A DNA stretch of 64,000 nucleotides, from assembly GCA_964458935.1 (NCBI GenBank), contig CAYWKS010000005.1:1-64000 (forward strand). The letters run 5' to 3'. Of the stretch, positions 52,067-61,084 are shown in pieces. A model generated the notes under the pieces. The model did not search any database. It was given only the letters and a program-made list of their open reading frames with translations, and had not been told where the DNA came from. Both the position numbers and the translations under genes were made by a program. Position 1 is the first letter of the stretch. Each line of letters begins with the position of its first letter. Source of the stretch: CAYWKS01 sp964458935. GTDB taxonomy: Bacteria; Planctomycetota; Phycisphaerae; Phycisphaerales; Zrk34.

Positions 52067-53502
52067 AATGGCAGGCGCGTGGACTCTGGGCGTGCTTGGG
52101 GCTGCTGATGGTATCAGTGTTGTGGCCGGCCGACACGGCATTTGTCGTCAGGCCTGCCGATGCACCACCCTTGCGATTCGCCTATGGCGCCGTTGCCACA
52201 TCTCCTGAGTGCGAGGCTAATGTCGATCCAGGCGCTGGCTGGATCAGCAGATGATGCCATCTGCAGCACGCCCCGAGGACGTGAGGTCGCCGCGTCCCGA
52301 GCTACGCCGGGCGTACCCTTAGGGACTCGGCCGGGACGATCCGAGCATTCCGTGAACTCATGCATGCCTCACAGGGCGAACCCACCAAGAGAAGCCAGTA
52401 TTGGCCATTCTACCTATCTTGACGCGGGATATGCTGGCACAAGCTTGGGAATCTGGAAGGTCTGTACAACCTGGTTCCCACTTACAGTTACGTACGTAAT
52501 ACACTGGCCTTAAGTCCAGTCTAACCGTATCGGCGTTTATCGCCTACAGGCTCAGGCAACTCCTGAGAGATTGTAAGTAAAACACCTGTTTTGCGCGGAG
52601 CGCGAACCGCGATGCCGCCTTCGTGCAACGCCCGGATTGCTAATAAATTCGGTAATTCTACCTACTTGCTTCGGAGACATCGTGTGTTAGCGTCTACAAG
52701 AGTTGCTTAGGGGTCTTACGTTACCGGCTGAAGCGACCCCCACGTGTGACCGATAGTCGTGGTATCGGATGGCTGGGCGTATGGGTGAAGAATCCAGTGA
52801 AATAGCGCGTGGGCACAGACGGCAACTTCGGATCGCGGCGAAAAGGGACGAGCGGGAGATCATCCCCGTCGCATGATGGGCCGTGGGGACACGCCGATGG
52901 AAACCACCAGTGAATTATGAGGCCCGAAAGCCGCTGTGGCAACGACTGGGCAGCATTGTTGGTCGGGGCCACCGGCTTGGCCACTGGCCGTCTGTGCGGC
53001 ATGAAGCACGGCCCAGAGCCTGAATCGCGGAGCCAAGTGGCGGACATGTGGAACGATAGGTCGCCCTATGCGGCGTCCGCGTGATGAGCGGCCCCTGAGG
53101 CTGAGACAACGGATAAAGGCATCGGTCTGATAGAGCTGCACAAAGGTGCGAGCGAAAAACGCCGATCGCCACTGAGTCAATGTCGCATGCGGGGCCGTGC
53201 GTCATTGACGGGGACATGCTTTCCGGGCTCTGGGTGTTTCCAGGGATGTCCCAAAGCGGATGAACTTGGCGAGCTCGACCGCGCATTTGGAGAGCGCGCA
53301 GTCGAGAGGGGCGGAGCCTTGCCTGCGGGACGCAAGCATGCCGCGCGCCAACAACGCCCTCGGCAGCAGGATGTTGCAGCAGACAGACAATGGATAAGCA
53401 TCACGTTCATACATGCGAACCGCGAGCCCGGCGGTGTCCAATGGCCTGGGACCTCGCAGTGCATCGATTCTCAAGGCGACGCGGCGGCGGCGGGCTCATC
53501 CC
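52067..53502. other. 1.4-kb region without a convincing gene
   Basis: The short open frames on both strands here have Arg/Pro/Cys/Ser-rich, family-less translations and no good ribosome-binding sites. The left part is less GC-rich than the neighbouring genes. It contains the hairpin run at 52446-52603, and an imperfect direct repeat ATTCTACCTA-T-CTTG at 52407-52421 and 52655-52668. No transposase, tRNA or attachment site was recognised. It lies upstream of the polysaccharide operon and probably carries its promoter. Confidence 0.5.
52446..52603. ncRNA. Dense run of seven inverted repeats, candidate structured RNA or regulatory region
   Basis: In order: TGGGAA/TTCCCA (52446-52480) enclosing AGGT/ACCT; TTACGTACGTAA (52488-52499); ACTGG/CCAGT (52503-52520); GGCG/CGCC (52532-52544); CTCAGG/CCTGAG (52551-52567); AAAACA-CC-TGTTTT (52579-52592); GCGC/GCGC (52593-52603). 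The strand and boundaries are unknown. It matches no RNA family I recognise. Confidence 0.4.
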
Positions 53503-54294
53503 ATGAGCGATGTAAGCAAGACCCATGACGGGCACGCACTGGTAGCTGCGAGCCAGTACCCCGCGGAGCATGTTGTCCCGAACGGGGGCAACGGAGATAC
53601 CCAGCCAGCCGACCGGTCATTTGTCCGCGCCGAACGCCGTTGCATCCGCACCCTGATCGCGGATGACCATGCCCTGTTCGTCGCTGGCATGTACGCCTTT
53701 CTCGAAGGATATCCGGGCATCAGCGTTGTTGGATGCACGTCGGATGGTATCGAAGCGGTTAGCAAGGCCACGGAACTGCAGCCGGACATTGTCCTTATGG
53801 ACGTGACAATGCCTGCCTTGAACGGGATTGATGCGACGCGGCAGATTCGCGCGCGGGCTGAACATGTCCGGGTACTGATTATATCCATGCATGCCGAATC
53901 GCCGATGATCCGTCGAGTCTTCCACGAAGGAGCGTCCGGCTTCCTCCTGAAGAGATCGGCGCCTGGTGATCTCATCCGCGCAATCAACGCCGTGGCTAAT
54001 GGTGAGACCTTCCTCTGCCCCAGTGCCGCCAGTGTACTGATGGGAGGCGTGCGCGAGGCGGACGGCGGTGCGAGGGCTGGATCGAAGTTTGAGAAGTTGA
54101 CTGCCCGCGAGCGTGAAGTGCTTCAACTCATCGCAGAGGGCAAGTCAAGTAGAGAGATCGCGGAGGGCTTGCGGCGTAGCGTGAAGACGATCGAGACCCA
54201 CCGCGCCCGTCTCATGCGAAAGCTGGACCTGCACAGCGTAGCGGACCTCACAAAGTGCGCCCTTCGCGAGGGCATTACCACGCTAAGTGACTGA
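53503..54294 (+). CDS. LuxR/NarL-type response regulator 1
   Basis: A 263-residue two-component regulator. An unstructured N-terminal 45 residues precede a receiver domain (RTLIADDHALFVAGM; phospho-acceptor Asp100 in VLMDVTMPALNG; LLKRSAPGDL with the conserved Lys). A LuxR helix-turn-helix follows at about 200-255 (LTAREREVLQLIAEGKSS, SVKTIETHRARLMRKLDLHS). No sensor kinase is encoded in the window. It is the first gene of the polysaccharide cluster, eight bases before the NusG-like gene, and probably regulates it. The ATG at 53503 is chosen; an upstream extension is Arg/Ala-rich. Confidence 0.92.
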   Translation: MSDVSKTHDGHALVAASQYPAEHVVPNGGNGDTQPADRSFVRAERRCIRTLIADDHALFVAGMYAFLEGYPGISVVGCTSDGIEAVSKATELQPDIVLMDVTMPALNGIDATRQIRARAEHVRVLIISMHAESPMIRRVFHEGASGFLLKRSAPGDLIRAINAVANGETFLCPSAASVLMGGVREADGGARAGSKFEKLTAREREVLQLIAEGKSSREIAEGLRRSVKTIETHRARLMRKLDLHSVADLTKCALREGITTLSD

Positions 54295-54301
54295 CAGAAC
54301 C

Positions 54302-54874
54302 ATGACGCAGGCTATTGAGACAATGCACACCGCAACGAGTCATCAGGCCCTCACTGATCCGTTCGAGCAACTCAAGGCCGCAAGGCCGGAGGGGCAGTGG
54401 ATCGTTCTCCAAACGCGTAGTCGTCAGGAGAAGGCGGTGGCCGCCGATCTCAAAGCCATGCGGGTCGGTCATTTCCTGCCCTTGGTGCGCAGCGTGCGGT
54501 ACTACGGCCGACGTAAGGCCGTTGTGGATATGCCCCTGTTTCCCGGTTATGTCTTCCTCCATGGCATCGTTGACGACGCCTACCAGGCGGATCGACTTAA
54601 GAGGATTGCAAATATCCTACCCGTGATCGATCAACAGCAGATCGACTGGGAATTGCGGAACCTGCACCTGGCTATTGGGCAGGAGGCCATGCTGGATCCT
54701 CACCCGTTTCTCGGCGTGGGCACCCGGGTGGAAGTGCGGGCAGGCCCATTTCAGGGCTTGCAAGGCGTGGTGGAGAATCGTTCCAACCTTGGCCGCATCA
54801 TCCTGCAGATCAACTATCTCAGCCGCGCCATGAGCCTGGAGATAGACGCCGCCCTGCTGGATGTTCTCGATTGA
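54302..54874 (+). CDS. NusG/RfaH-like transcription antitermination protein
   Basis: A 190-residue NusG paralogue. The NGN domain is at about 30-125 (QWIVLQTRSRQEKAVAADLKAM, FLPLVRSVRYYGRRK, MPLFPGYVFLHG). A KOW domain is at about 135-185 (VGTRVEVRAGPFQGLQGVVE). Placement as the second gene of a polysaccharide operon is typical of operon-specific antiterminators such as RfaH and UpxY, which let RNA polymerase read long capsule transcripts. It would also couple the operon to the upstream response regulator. The ATG at 54302 is used; GTG 54287 and ATG 54323 are alternatives. Confidence 0.9.
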   Translation: MTQAIETMHTATSHQALTDPFEQLKAARPEGQWIVLQTRSRQEKAVAADLKAMRVGHFLPLVRSVRYYGRRKAVVDMPLFPGYVFLHGIVDDAYQADRLKRIANILPVIDQQQIDWELRNLHLAIGQEAMLDPHPFLGVGTRVEVRAGPFQGLQGVVENRSNLGRIILQINYLSRAMSLEIDAALLDVLD

Positions 54875-55030
54875 CACGACTGACGTCATGGGCTGCCGGT
54901 CATATGCCGCTCCGCTGTGCGGGTCGCGCCGCCGAGAACGAAGGCGGCCTTCCATTGGCCTAATGTTGCTGCGCATGGATGCCATGTCGCGAGCGTGAAT
55001 GCGCATCGCGCCTGGTACTGAACGAACTTT

Positions 55031-57844
55031 ATGGGCACAATGTTCTTAGCCGCGATTGCCGTTGGTGCGATGCTGCTGTCGGTGGTGCTGACACCGCTGA
55101 CCATGCGGTTAGCACGTCGGGTGGGCCTGCTCGACATGCCGGGTGCTCGCCGGCTGCATCGATCACCCGTACCACGCATCGGCGGCGTCGCCATTGTCGG
55201 TGCGATGGCCATCGTCGCGTGCATCGCGCTGCTTGTGGCGGACTATCGACAGCTCATTGACCCGCAAAGCATGGCCCAACTGGTCACCATCGGTGTCGCG
55301 GGGCTGTTCATCTTTGGTGTTGGGCTGCTCGATGACCTGAGATCGATCCCCTCACGATACAAGGCGTTGGCGTTGTTGACCGCCAGCGCCGCTGTATGTG
55401 GGTCAGGCGCTCGCATTGATGCGCTGATCTGGGACAGCGGGACGGCCACCATTGACCTCGGCTGGTTCGGCTGGCCGCTCACGATCCTGTGGATTTCCGC
55501 CATCACCGTCTCCATTGCATTCATTGACGGGATGGACGGACTGGCAGCCGGTGTAGTGACTATCGCTTCAGCGACGCTCTTTGCGTCATGCATAGCTGCG
55601 GGCCAGCCCGTGCAAGCCATGCTCCCGTTAGCGCTTGCCGGTGCACTGGTTGGCTTCGTGTTGTACAACTCGAGCCCTGCGCTGCTATTTATGGGGGACA
55701 GCGGCAGCCTCTCAATCGGATTCCTTGTTGCTTGTGCATCGGTGTTCGCCACGCCGGCGGTGGGTGCCCCGCGCGGCCTGATCCTGCCCGCCTTGGCATT
55801 ATCTGTCCCTCTGTTTGACCTGGCGCTGACCCTCTTTCGCCGACGATTTGTGCAACGCCAGAGCATCTTCTCGGCAGAGATGGGACATATTCACCACAAC
55901 ATGGCGCAACTGGGACTGTCGCAACCCAAGACCGTCATGATCCTTTGCTTCGTCTCCGTCATGGCGGTCGCCATTGGCGAGATGTCGCTCATGGCCCATG
56001 GCTGGGCCACACTGGGCGGACTGTCACTCCTGCTGCCGCTGCTGCTCGGGCTCTTTCACGCTGCCGGTTCCGTGCGCGTCCGCAGCATGGTCACCGCTGT
56101 CAAGCGTAAGTGGGCGCTCGACAAGGAAAAGCGGCGATACGACGCGGCGGCCGATGAGCAGAAACTGCGGTTGCGTCACGTCGCACGCTTCAGCGAATGG
56201 TGGCAGTCCATTTGCTCCATCGCCGACTCACTGGGTTTCGTATCCGTCGTGCTGCCGCTCCAGCATCGCGACGGCAGCGTGAGTCAACTGCAATGGACGC
56301 CGACCGATAATCGTTACGCTGACTGTGAAACCCTGAATGCCATTGTCCCGATTCGCGATCGCCGTCAGGGCGCACCGATCCGTGCTGAGATCCGCGTTGC
56401 CGCGACAACGTGTCTCGAGTCGGCCGGTCATCGCTTGGCGTTGTTCTCGCGACTGATGGCTGACCACAGCCTCGCCAGTTTGCCGGAAGAGGCCGCCGTC
56501 GGGCCGGACGGCCGATGGTACCAGAGCACCTACCCGGACGTGGACAAGACCCTTGTGAATGATAAGGCAAACGCGACGCGGCTACGTGGTGCTGCCGGGC
56601 CTCGTGTAGCGCTGGTTCACGATTTTCTTTACGTGTACGGCGGCGCTGAACGCGTGCTTGAGCAAATGCTCGCCGTATACCCCGAAGCGGACGTCTTCAG
56701 CCTGTTTGATTGCCTCTCTGATGAGGAGCGGCACTTTCTCGGCGGGCGGTCGGTGCAGACTTCGTTCCTGCAGAAGATGCCGGGGGTGAAGAAGCGCCAC
56801 CGTGCATACCTGCCGCTCATGCCACTGGCCATTGAACAGCTTGATCTCAGCCAGTACGACATCGTCATCTCAAGCTCATACATGGCCGCCAAGGGTGTCA
56901 TCACCGGGCCGGAGCAACTGCACGTCTGCTACTGCCACTCGCCGGTCCGCTATGCATGGGACCTGCAGCATCAGTACCTTGCCCAGCAACGGCTGCGCTT
57001 CGGGCCAAAGGCCATGCTCGCCCGTGTGATCCTGCACTACATACGGAATTGGGACGTGCGTTCGGCATCCGGCGTCGATAGGTTCATAGCCAACTCGCAC
57101 TTTGTGGCTCGCCGGATTCAGAAGTACTATCGCCGAACGGCCGATGTCATTCACCCGCCGGTTGCCATTGATAGCTTTGATATCGGGTCCGAGCGCGGTG
57201 ATTTCTATGTCTGCGTATCCCGCCTTGTGCCGTACAAGAGAATCGACCTTGTCGTCCAGGCGTTCAACCGCATGCCCGAGCGACGCCTGATCGTCATCGG
57301 CGATGGTCCGGAGTACCGGCGAATCGCCGGCATCGCGAGCTCGAATACCAAGCTGATGGGTCATCAATCTTTTGAGCAGATACGCAAGTATCTGCAGATG
57401 GCCAAGGCGATGGTCTTCGCCGCGGAAGAGGATTTCGGCATCGTGCCTGTTGAAGCTATGGCGTGTGGGACACCGGTGATCGCCTATGGCGCCGGAGGGG
57501 CAACCGAAACGGTGGTGGAAGGACAAACCGGTCTGTTCTTCTACGAACAGACGCCCTATGCCATAGCGGCCGCGGTTGAGGCTTTCGAGGGTCAGGCCGA
57601 CGCCTTTGATCCCAAGGCCCTCCGCGAGCATGCCCGTGGATTTGACGCATCGCGATTCCGCGAGGAGTTTGGCCGCTGCATCGAAGCAGCATGGCAGCAG
57701 TTCCGCAAGGACTGTGCGCGTGGTTGTACCGACAACGGGGCGCAACAGGCTGCTCGAGATGATCCCCCGCCCGACGGTGAATCGCCGCAACCGTCACAAC
57801 GACCGCTTGCCAAGTCTGTAGTGGTCGATACGTCTGCCCAGTAG
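55031..57844 (+). CDS. Fusion of WecA-type polyprenyl-phosphate sugar-phosphotransferase and GT4 glycosyltransferase
   Basis: A single 937-residue frame. Residues 1 to about 345 are a polytopic MraY/WecA enzyme, with LLDDLRSI (D101, D102), FIDGMDGLAAG (D166, D169) and HIHHN (286-290). It would transfer a sugar-1-phosphate to undecaprenyl phosphate. Residues about 345-515 form a soluble linker domain ending ALFSRLMADHSLASLPEE. From about 522 a GT-B family 4 transferase follows: VALVHDFLYVYGGAERVLE, VCYCHSPVRYAWD, CVSRLVPYKRIDLVVQAF, and the EX7E motif (E800, E808) with AMACGTPVIAYG. The fusion would join initiation and the first sugar addition in one protein. A Pro/Ser-rich tail ends it. The ribosome-binding site is poor. 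Confidence 0.92.
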   Translation: MGTMFLAAIAVGAMLLSVVLTPLTMRLARRVGLLDMPGARRLHRSPVPRIGGVAIVGAMAIVACIALLVADYRQLIDPQSMAQLVTIGVAGLFIFGVGLLDDLRSIPSRYKALALLTASAAVCGSGARIDALIWDSGTATIDLGWFGWPLTILWISAITVSIAFIDGMDGLAAGVVTIASATLFASCIAAGQPVQAMLPLALAGALVGFVLYNSSPALLFMGDSGSLSIGFLVACASVFATPAVGAPRGLILPALALSVPLFDLALTLFRRRFVQRQSIFSAEMGHIHHNMAQLGLSQPKTVMILCFVSVMAVAIGEMSLMAHGWATLGGLSLLLPLLLGLFHAAGSVRVRSMVTAVKRKWALDKEKRRYDAAADEQKLRLRHVARFSEWWQSICSIADSLGFVSVVLPLQHRDGSVSQLQWTPTDNRYADCETLNAIVPIRDRRQGAPIRAEIRVAATTCLESAGHRLALFSRLMADHSLASLPEEAAVGPDGRWYQSTYPDVDKTLVNDKANATRLRGAAGPRVALVHDFLYVYGGAERVLEQMLAVYPEADVFSLFDCLSDEERHFLGGRSVQTSFLQKMPGVKKRHRAYLPLMPLAIEQLDLSQYDIVISSSYMAAKGVITGPEQLHVCYCHSPVRYAWDLQHQYLAQQRLRFGPKAMLARVILHYIRNWDVRSASGVDRFIANSHFVARRIQKYYRRTADVIHPPVAIDSFDIGSERGDFYVCVSRLVPYKRIDLVVQAFNRMPERRLIVIGDGPEYRRIAGIASSNTKLMGHQSFEQIRKYLQMAKAMVFAAEEDFGIVPVEAMACGTPVIAYGAGGATETVVEGQTGLFFYEQTPYAIAAAVEAFEGQADAFDPKALREHARGFDASRFREEFGRCIEAAWQQFRKDCARGCTDNGAQQAARDDPPPDGESPQPSQRPLAKSVVVDTSAQ

Positions 57845-57915
57845 AACTCTGCGCCCGGGAGGGCACGAAAGACACTGCACGGCTCGCATGTGCACGAGCC
57901 AAAGGAGCGTTGGTC

Positions 57916-58656
57916 ATGACAACCAGCATTGTAATAGCCGAAGACCATCATCTGGTACGCCAGGCTCTGGCGAACCTGCTGAACGCGGAACCCGCGTTCG
58001 AGGTCACCGGCGAGGTGGACGACGGGCGAGAGGCGATTGCCCTGGTGCGCAAGAGCGCTCCGGATGTCATGCTGATCGATCTGGTCATGCCGGAACTGAA
58101 CGGCTTGGATGCCATCCGAGCCATTGGCCGATTGGGCGTCGCGACTCGTTGCCTCGCGCTGTCCAGTTCCGTGGAGAGCCGCACCGTCGTAAAGGTCATG
58201 GAAGCTGGAGGCTGGGGGTATGTCCCCAAGTCGATCATCTACACGCAACTGATAGAGGCCATCCGCTCGGTTGTGGCTGGTCAGAAGTGGCTCAGCCCCG
58301 CCGTCACAGACGGTTTTGTCCAGCACTGCCTGGTCCACAGTGAAGGCGGCAATGGGACGGGCAACGGCAGCGGCAATGGCGAAGCAGCCGGAGGTAGCCG
58401 CCGACGCAAGAACGGCGGGCGAAATGGCTCCGGGCACGCCACCCGCAGTTCGTCGAACGTACTGACTCCACGCGAGCGCGAAGTCCTGCAGCTCCTCAGC
58501 GAAGGTCGCGCCAGCAAGCAGATCGCTGCCGAACTGCACCTCAGCGTCAAGACGGTTGACAGCCATCGCGCTGCCTTGATGCGCAAGCTCGAACTACACA
58601 GCGTTGCGGACTTAACCAAGTACGCCGTGCGAGAAGGAATCACCCCGCTCAGTTGA
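57916..58656 (+). CDS. LuxR/NarL-type response regulator 2
   Basis: A 246-residue response regulator. The receiver has SIVIAEDHHLVRQALANLL, phospho-acceptor Asp55 in MLIDLVMPELNG, and YVPKSIIYTQ. A Gly/Asn-rich linker (EGGNGTGNGSGNGEAAGG) leads to a LuxR helix-turn-helix (LTPREREVLQLLSEGRASK, LSVKTVDSHRAALMRKLEL). The DNA-binding domain is strongly similar to that of regulator 1, including HSVADLTKYAVREGIT. AAGGAG eight bases upstream fixes the ATG at 57916. It lies inside the polysaccharide operon, 71 bases after the fusion gene. No kinase is nearby. Confidence 0.92.
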   Translation: MTTSIVIAEDHHLVRQALANLLNAEPAFEVTGEVDDGREAIALVRKSAPDVMLIDLVMPELNGLDAIRAIGRLGVATRCLALSSSVESRTVVKVMEAGGWGYVPKSIIYTQLIEAIRSVVAGQKWLSPAVTDGFVQHCLVHSEGGNGTGNGSGNGEAAGGSRRRKNGGRNGSGHATRSSSNVLTPREREVLQLLSEGRASKQIAAELHLSVKTVDSHRAALMRKLELHSVADLTKYAVREGITPLS

Positions 58657-58702
58657 TGCGGAGCGATATCAACGCCTGCTGATGCGGGGTATGGAGGTCA
58701 CG

Positions 58703-61051
58703 ATGAACGACCACAGACTGCATGAAATCGATGATATGGATGAGCAGGCACCGTCTGCTGGATCCAACTTCAATGTGCTGCGGTGGATCCACTACCTGCT
58801 GCGTGGACGCTACCACTGGGCATTGCTCTTAGTGCTGATCTTCGGAAGCAGTGCGGGGTACTACCTGTACCAGAAGGTCGAGCCCATGTACGAAGCACGC
58901 GGCACGATGCGCATCCGTGCGTACACGCCGAAATTGCTGTACGGTAACGAAGCATCCGGACGCATGCCGAACTTCGATACGTTCATGAACGACCAGATGC
59001 GCGTGCTGCGCAGCGAACGCGTGGCGGCCATGGCGATGGAAAGTGAAACGTGGCGCGCGCTGGGTCGGCCGTTTACCCCGGATGCGCAAGCGGAATTCCA
59101 GAGCAAGCTGCACGTCTGGCGTTCCGATGAGATTCTTGGCGTGTCGTTCCGTGACGGTGAGCAGGCGGCAACCGAGGTGGCCACGCGAGCTGTCATCGAA
59201 GCATATCAGCGTCTGTTCCAGGAGACGGACCCCACCCAGGACCGCGCACGGATGCAGATCCTGGATGAAAGCCGTGTGTCCTTGTCCAACCAACTGAACA
59301 GCATCAATGATCAGATCGCCAGTTTTGGTGACGCGTACGGCCCGGATGGTGTGAAGTTCCGGTACCAGCAGACCGTGATTCGCCTGCGTGACCTGGAAGA
59401 GGCGATTCGTAAGGCGGAAATTGATATTCAGCTGACTCAGGCGAGGCTGGAAGAAGAGCCGCCTATGCCCTCAATGGAGGAGATTCGCGAAAAGCACCCT
59501 GAACTCGCGAAGCTGTTCGATGAGCTAGAGAACAGGCAAAGGCGCATGGCCGTGCTCAAGGGTCAATACCCCGATGAGCATTCGGCGGTTGTCGCGTTGC
59601 AGGAACGCATCGACCACGTGCAGCAGCAGATCGATGACGCCAGAGATGCGTTCAATCTCGAGGGGTACCGCGAAGCATGGTACGAGCAGTGGCGTGACAA
59701 GCTGGCTGCGTTGAGAGCAAGAAAGGCTGATCTCGCCTCGCGACTGGAGGAAGGTAAGCGGACCCTGCGCGAGGTATCCGAAGAAAAGAATCGCCTGCAG
59801 CGTTTGGAACTGGAATCTGACCAGGTGCAGGACAAACTGGCCAAGGTACGCTCACGTATCGAGCAGTTGAACTTTGAGAGCCGGATGGGTGATCGCTTGA
59901 TCGTCTATGAGTATGGGCAGGCGGGCCAGAAGCCCATCAACGCCGACGAGCCGCGCAAGCAGGCGATGATGGGGGCGATGGCTGGCGGTAGCGTCGGCTT
60001 GGCCATGGTCATGCTTGTTGGCCTGATGAATCCGAAGCTGAGACGTTCGGATGATCTGTCGGCCACAAGGGGTGCCCCCAAGGTCCTGGGTATGCTGCCG
60101 CACTTACCGGATCATCTTGATAACGCTGAGGAAGCCTACTTCGCCGGTCAGTGTGTGCATCAGATTCGCATGTTCCTTCAGTTGGAAGGCGGCACACAGG
60201 ATGTGCACAGCTTCGTGGTGACAGGCCCCGAAGCCGGCACCGGTAAGACAAGCCTGACCATGGCTCTGGGCTTTTCGTACGCCGCCGCTGGTGCAAAGAC
60301 TCTCCTGGTTGACTTTGACATGATTGGTGGCGGACTGACATCGCGCATGGGTTTCGAGCGGTTCAAACGGTTGGGACGCCTGTTGCAGGAAGAAGGTCTG
60401 GTGAGCGCCGACGCCATCGAAGAAGTCGCGAGTGACCTTACGATGGATGGGCGATTGGGAGAGAAGCTTGTTGCCCGCGGATTGATCGAGCCTGAAGACG
60501 TCGCTCGGGTCCTCGAGCTTCAACAGCGCAGCCGAGTCGGCCTGCTTGACGTATTGGCCGGGGAACCGCTCGACAATTGTGTTATGGACCTGCCATCGGA
60601 TAATCTCAGCCTGCTATCGATCGGTAACGCCACGGCCGAGCACATCAGCCGCGTGGGGCGATCGGCGGTCAAGCGGTTCCTGCGGAACGTCAAAGAGCGG
60701 TACGAGGTCGTGCTCATCGACACGGGCCCGGTACCGGGCAGCGTGGAGGCATCACTGATTGCCGCCGAGGCTGACCGTGTAGTGCTGGCGGTGTCACGGG
60801 GCGATCAGATGCGCCGGCTGAACGAATGTCAGGGCTTTCTCCGCAGCATCGGCGCACGGATCGCCGGTGTGGTTTTCAATCGCGCCGAGATGCGCGATAT
60901 GGCCCGCTCCCGATACTCGTTGACGGGCAGCATCCGCTCGCTCACCGTGAGCCACCGCGATGGCGCCACGCGTCGCCGACATCAGATGGGACCCGTCGCG
61001 GTCGCGTCTGGGGGCGATGCCACTGATCCTGCTGCCTATGCAAATGATTGA
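58703..61051 (+). CDS. Wzz/BY-kinase-like polysaccharide co-polymerase with an MshEN-like insert
   Basis: A 782-residue chain-length/tyrosine-autokinase-type protein. TM1 is at about 33-53 (WALLLVLIFGSSAGYYLY), followed by a Wzz periplasmic region with a long coiled coil to about 410, and TM2 at about 420-442. A P-loop domain has Walker A GPEAGTGKT (508-516), Walker A' LLVDFD (534-539), and Walker B VVLIDTGP (669-676). Between MGFE and GLLDVLAGE, where relatives have a short loop, sit two RLG repeats: RLGRLLQEEG at 556 and RLGEKLVARG at 584, each 24 residues. The second fits the MshEN c-di-GMP motif fully. The C-terminal tyrosine cluster of BY-kinases is nearly absent. GGAGGT sets the ATG at 58703. 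Confidence 0.9.
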   Translation: MNDHRLHEIDDMDEQAPSAGSNFNVLRWIHYLLRGRYHWALLLVLIFGSSAGYYLYQKVEPMYEARGTMRIRAYTPKLLYGNEASGRMPNFDTFMNDQMRVLRSERVAAMAMESETWRALGRPFTPDAQAEFQSKLHVWRSDEILGVSFRDGEQAATEVATRAVIEAYQRLFQETDPTQDRARMQILDESRVSLSNQLNSINDQIASFGDAYGPDGVKFRYQQTVIRLRDLEEAIRKAEIDIQLTQARLEEEPPMPSMEEIREKHPELAKLFDELENRQRRMAVLKGQYPDEHSAVVALQERIDHVQQQIDDARDAFNLEGYREAWYEQWRDKLAALRARKADLASRLEEGKRTLREVSEEKNRLQRLELESDQVQDKLAKVRSRIEQLNFESRMGDRLIVYEYGQAGQKPINADEPRKQAMMGAMAGGSVGLAMVMLVGLMNPKLRRSDDLSATRGAPKVLGMLPHLPDHLDNAEEAYFAGQCVHQIRMFLQLEGGTQDVHSFVVTGPEAGTGKTSLTMALGFSYAAAGAKTLLVDFDMIGGGLTSRMGFERFKRLGRLLQEEGLVSADAIEEVASDLTMDGRLGEKLVARGLIEPEDVARVLELQQRSRVGLLDVLAGEPLDNCVMDLPSDNLSLLSIGNATAEHISRVGRSAVKRFLRNVKERYEVVLIDTGPVPGSVEASLIAAEADRVVLAVSRGDQMRRLNECQGFLRSIGARIAGVVFNRAEMRDMARSRYSLTGSIRSLTVSHRDGATRRRHQMGPVAVASGGDATDPAAYAND

Positions 61052-61084
61052 TAGCCGTCCGGGCTACACAAACGCACAAGCTGA

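Noticed and set aside
52860..53474. Overlapping short minus-strand frames that could be a transposase or other pseudogene
   Set aside because: Translations show no transposase, integrase or other family motif and no terminal inverted repeats were found.
56050..56620. Possible assembly chimera or frameshift creating the WecA-GT4 fusion
   Set aside because: The frame is continuous with no composition break, and the middle segment is a coherent soluble domain. Kept as a real fusion, though read mapping would settle it.
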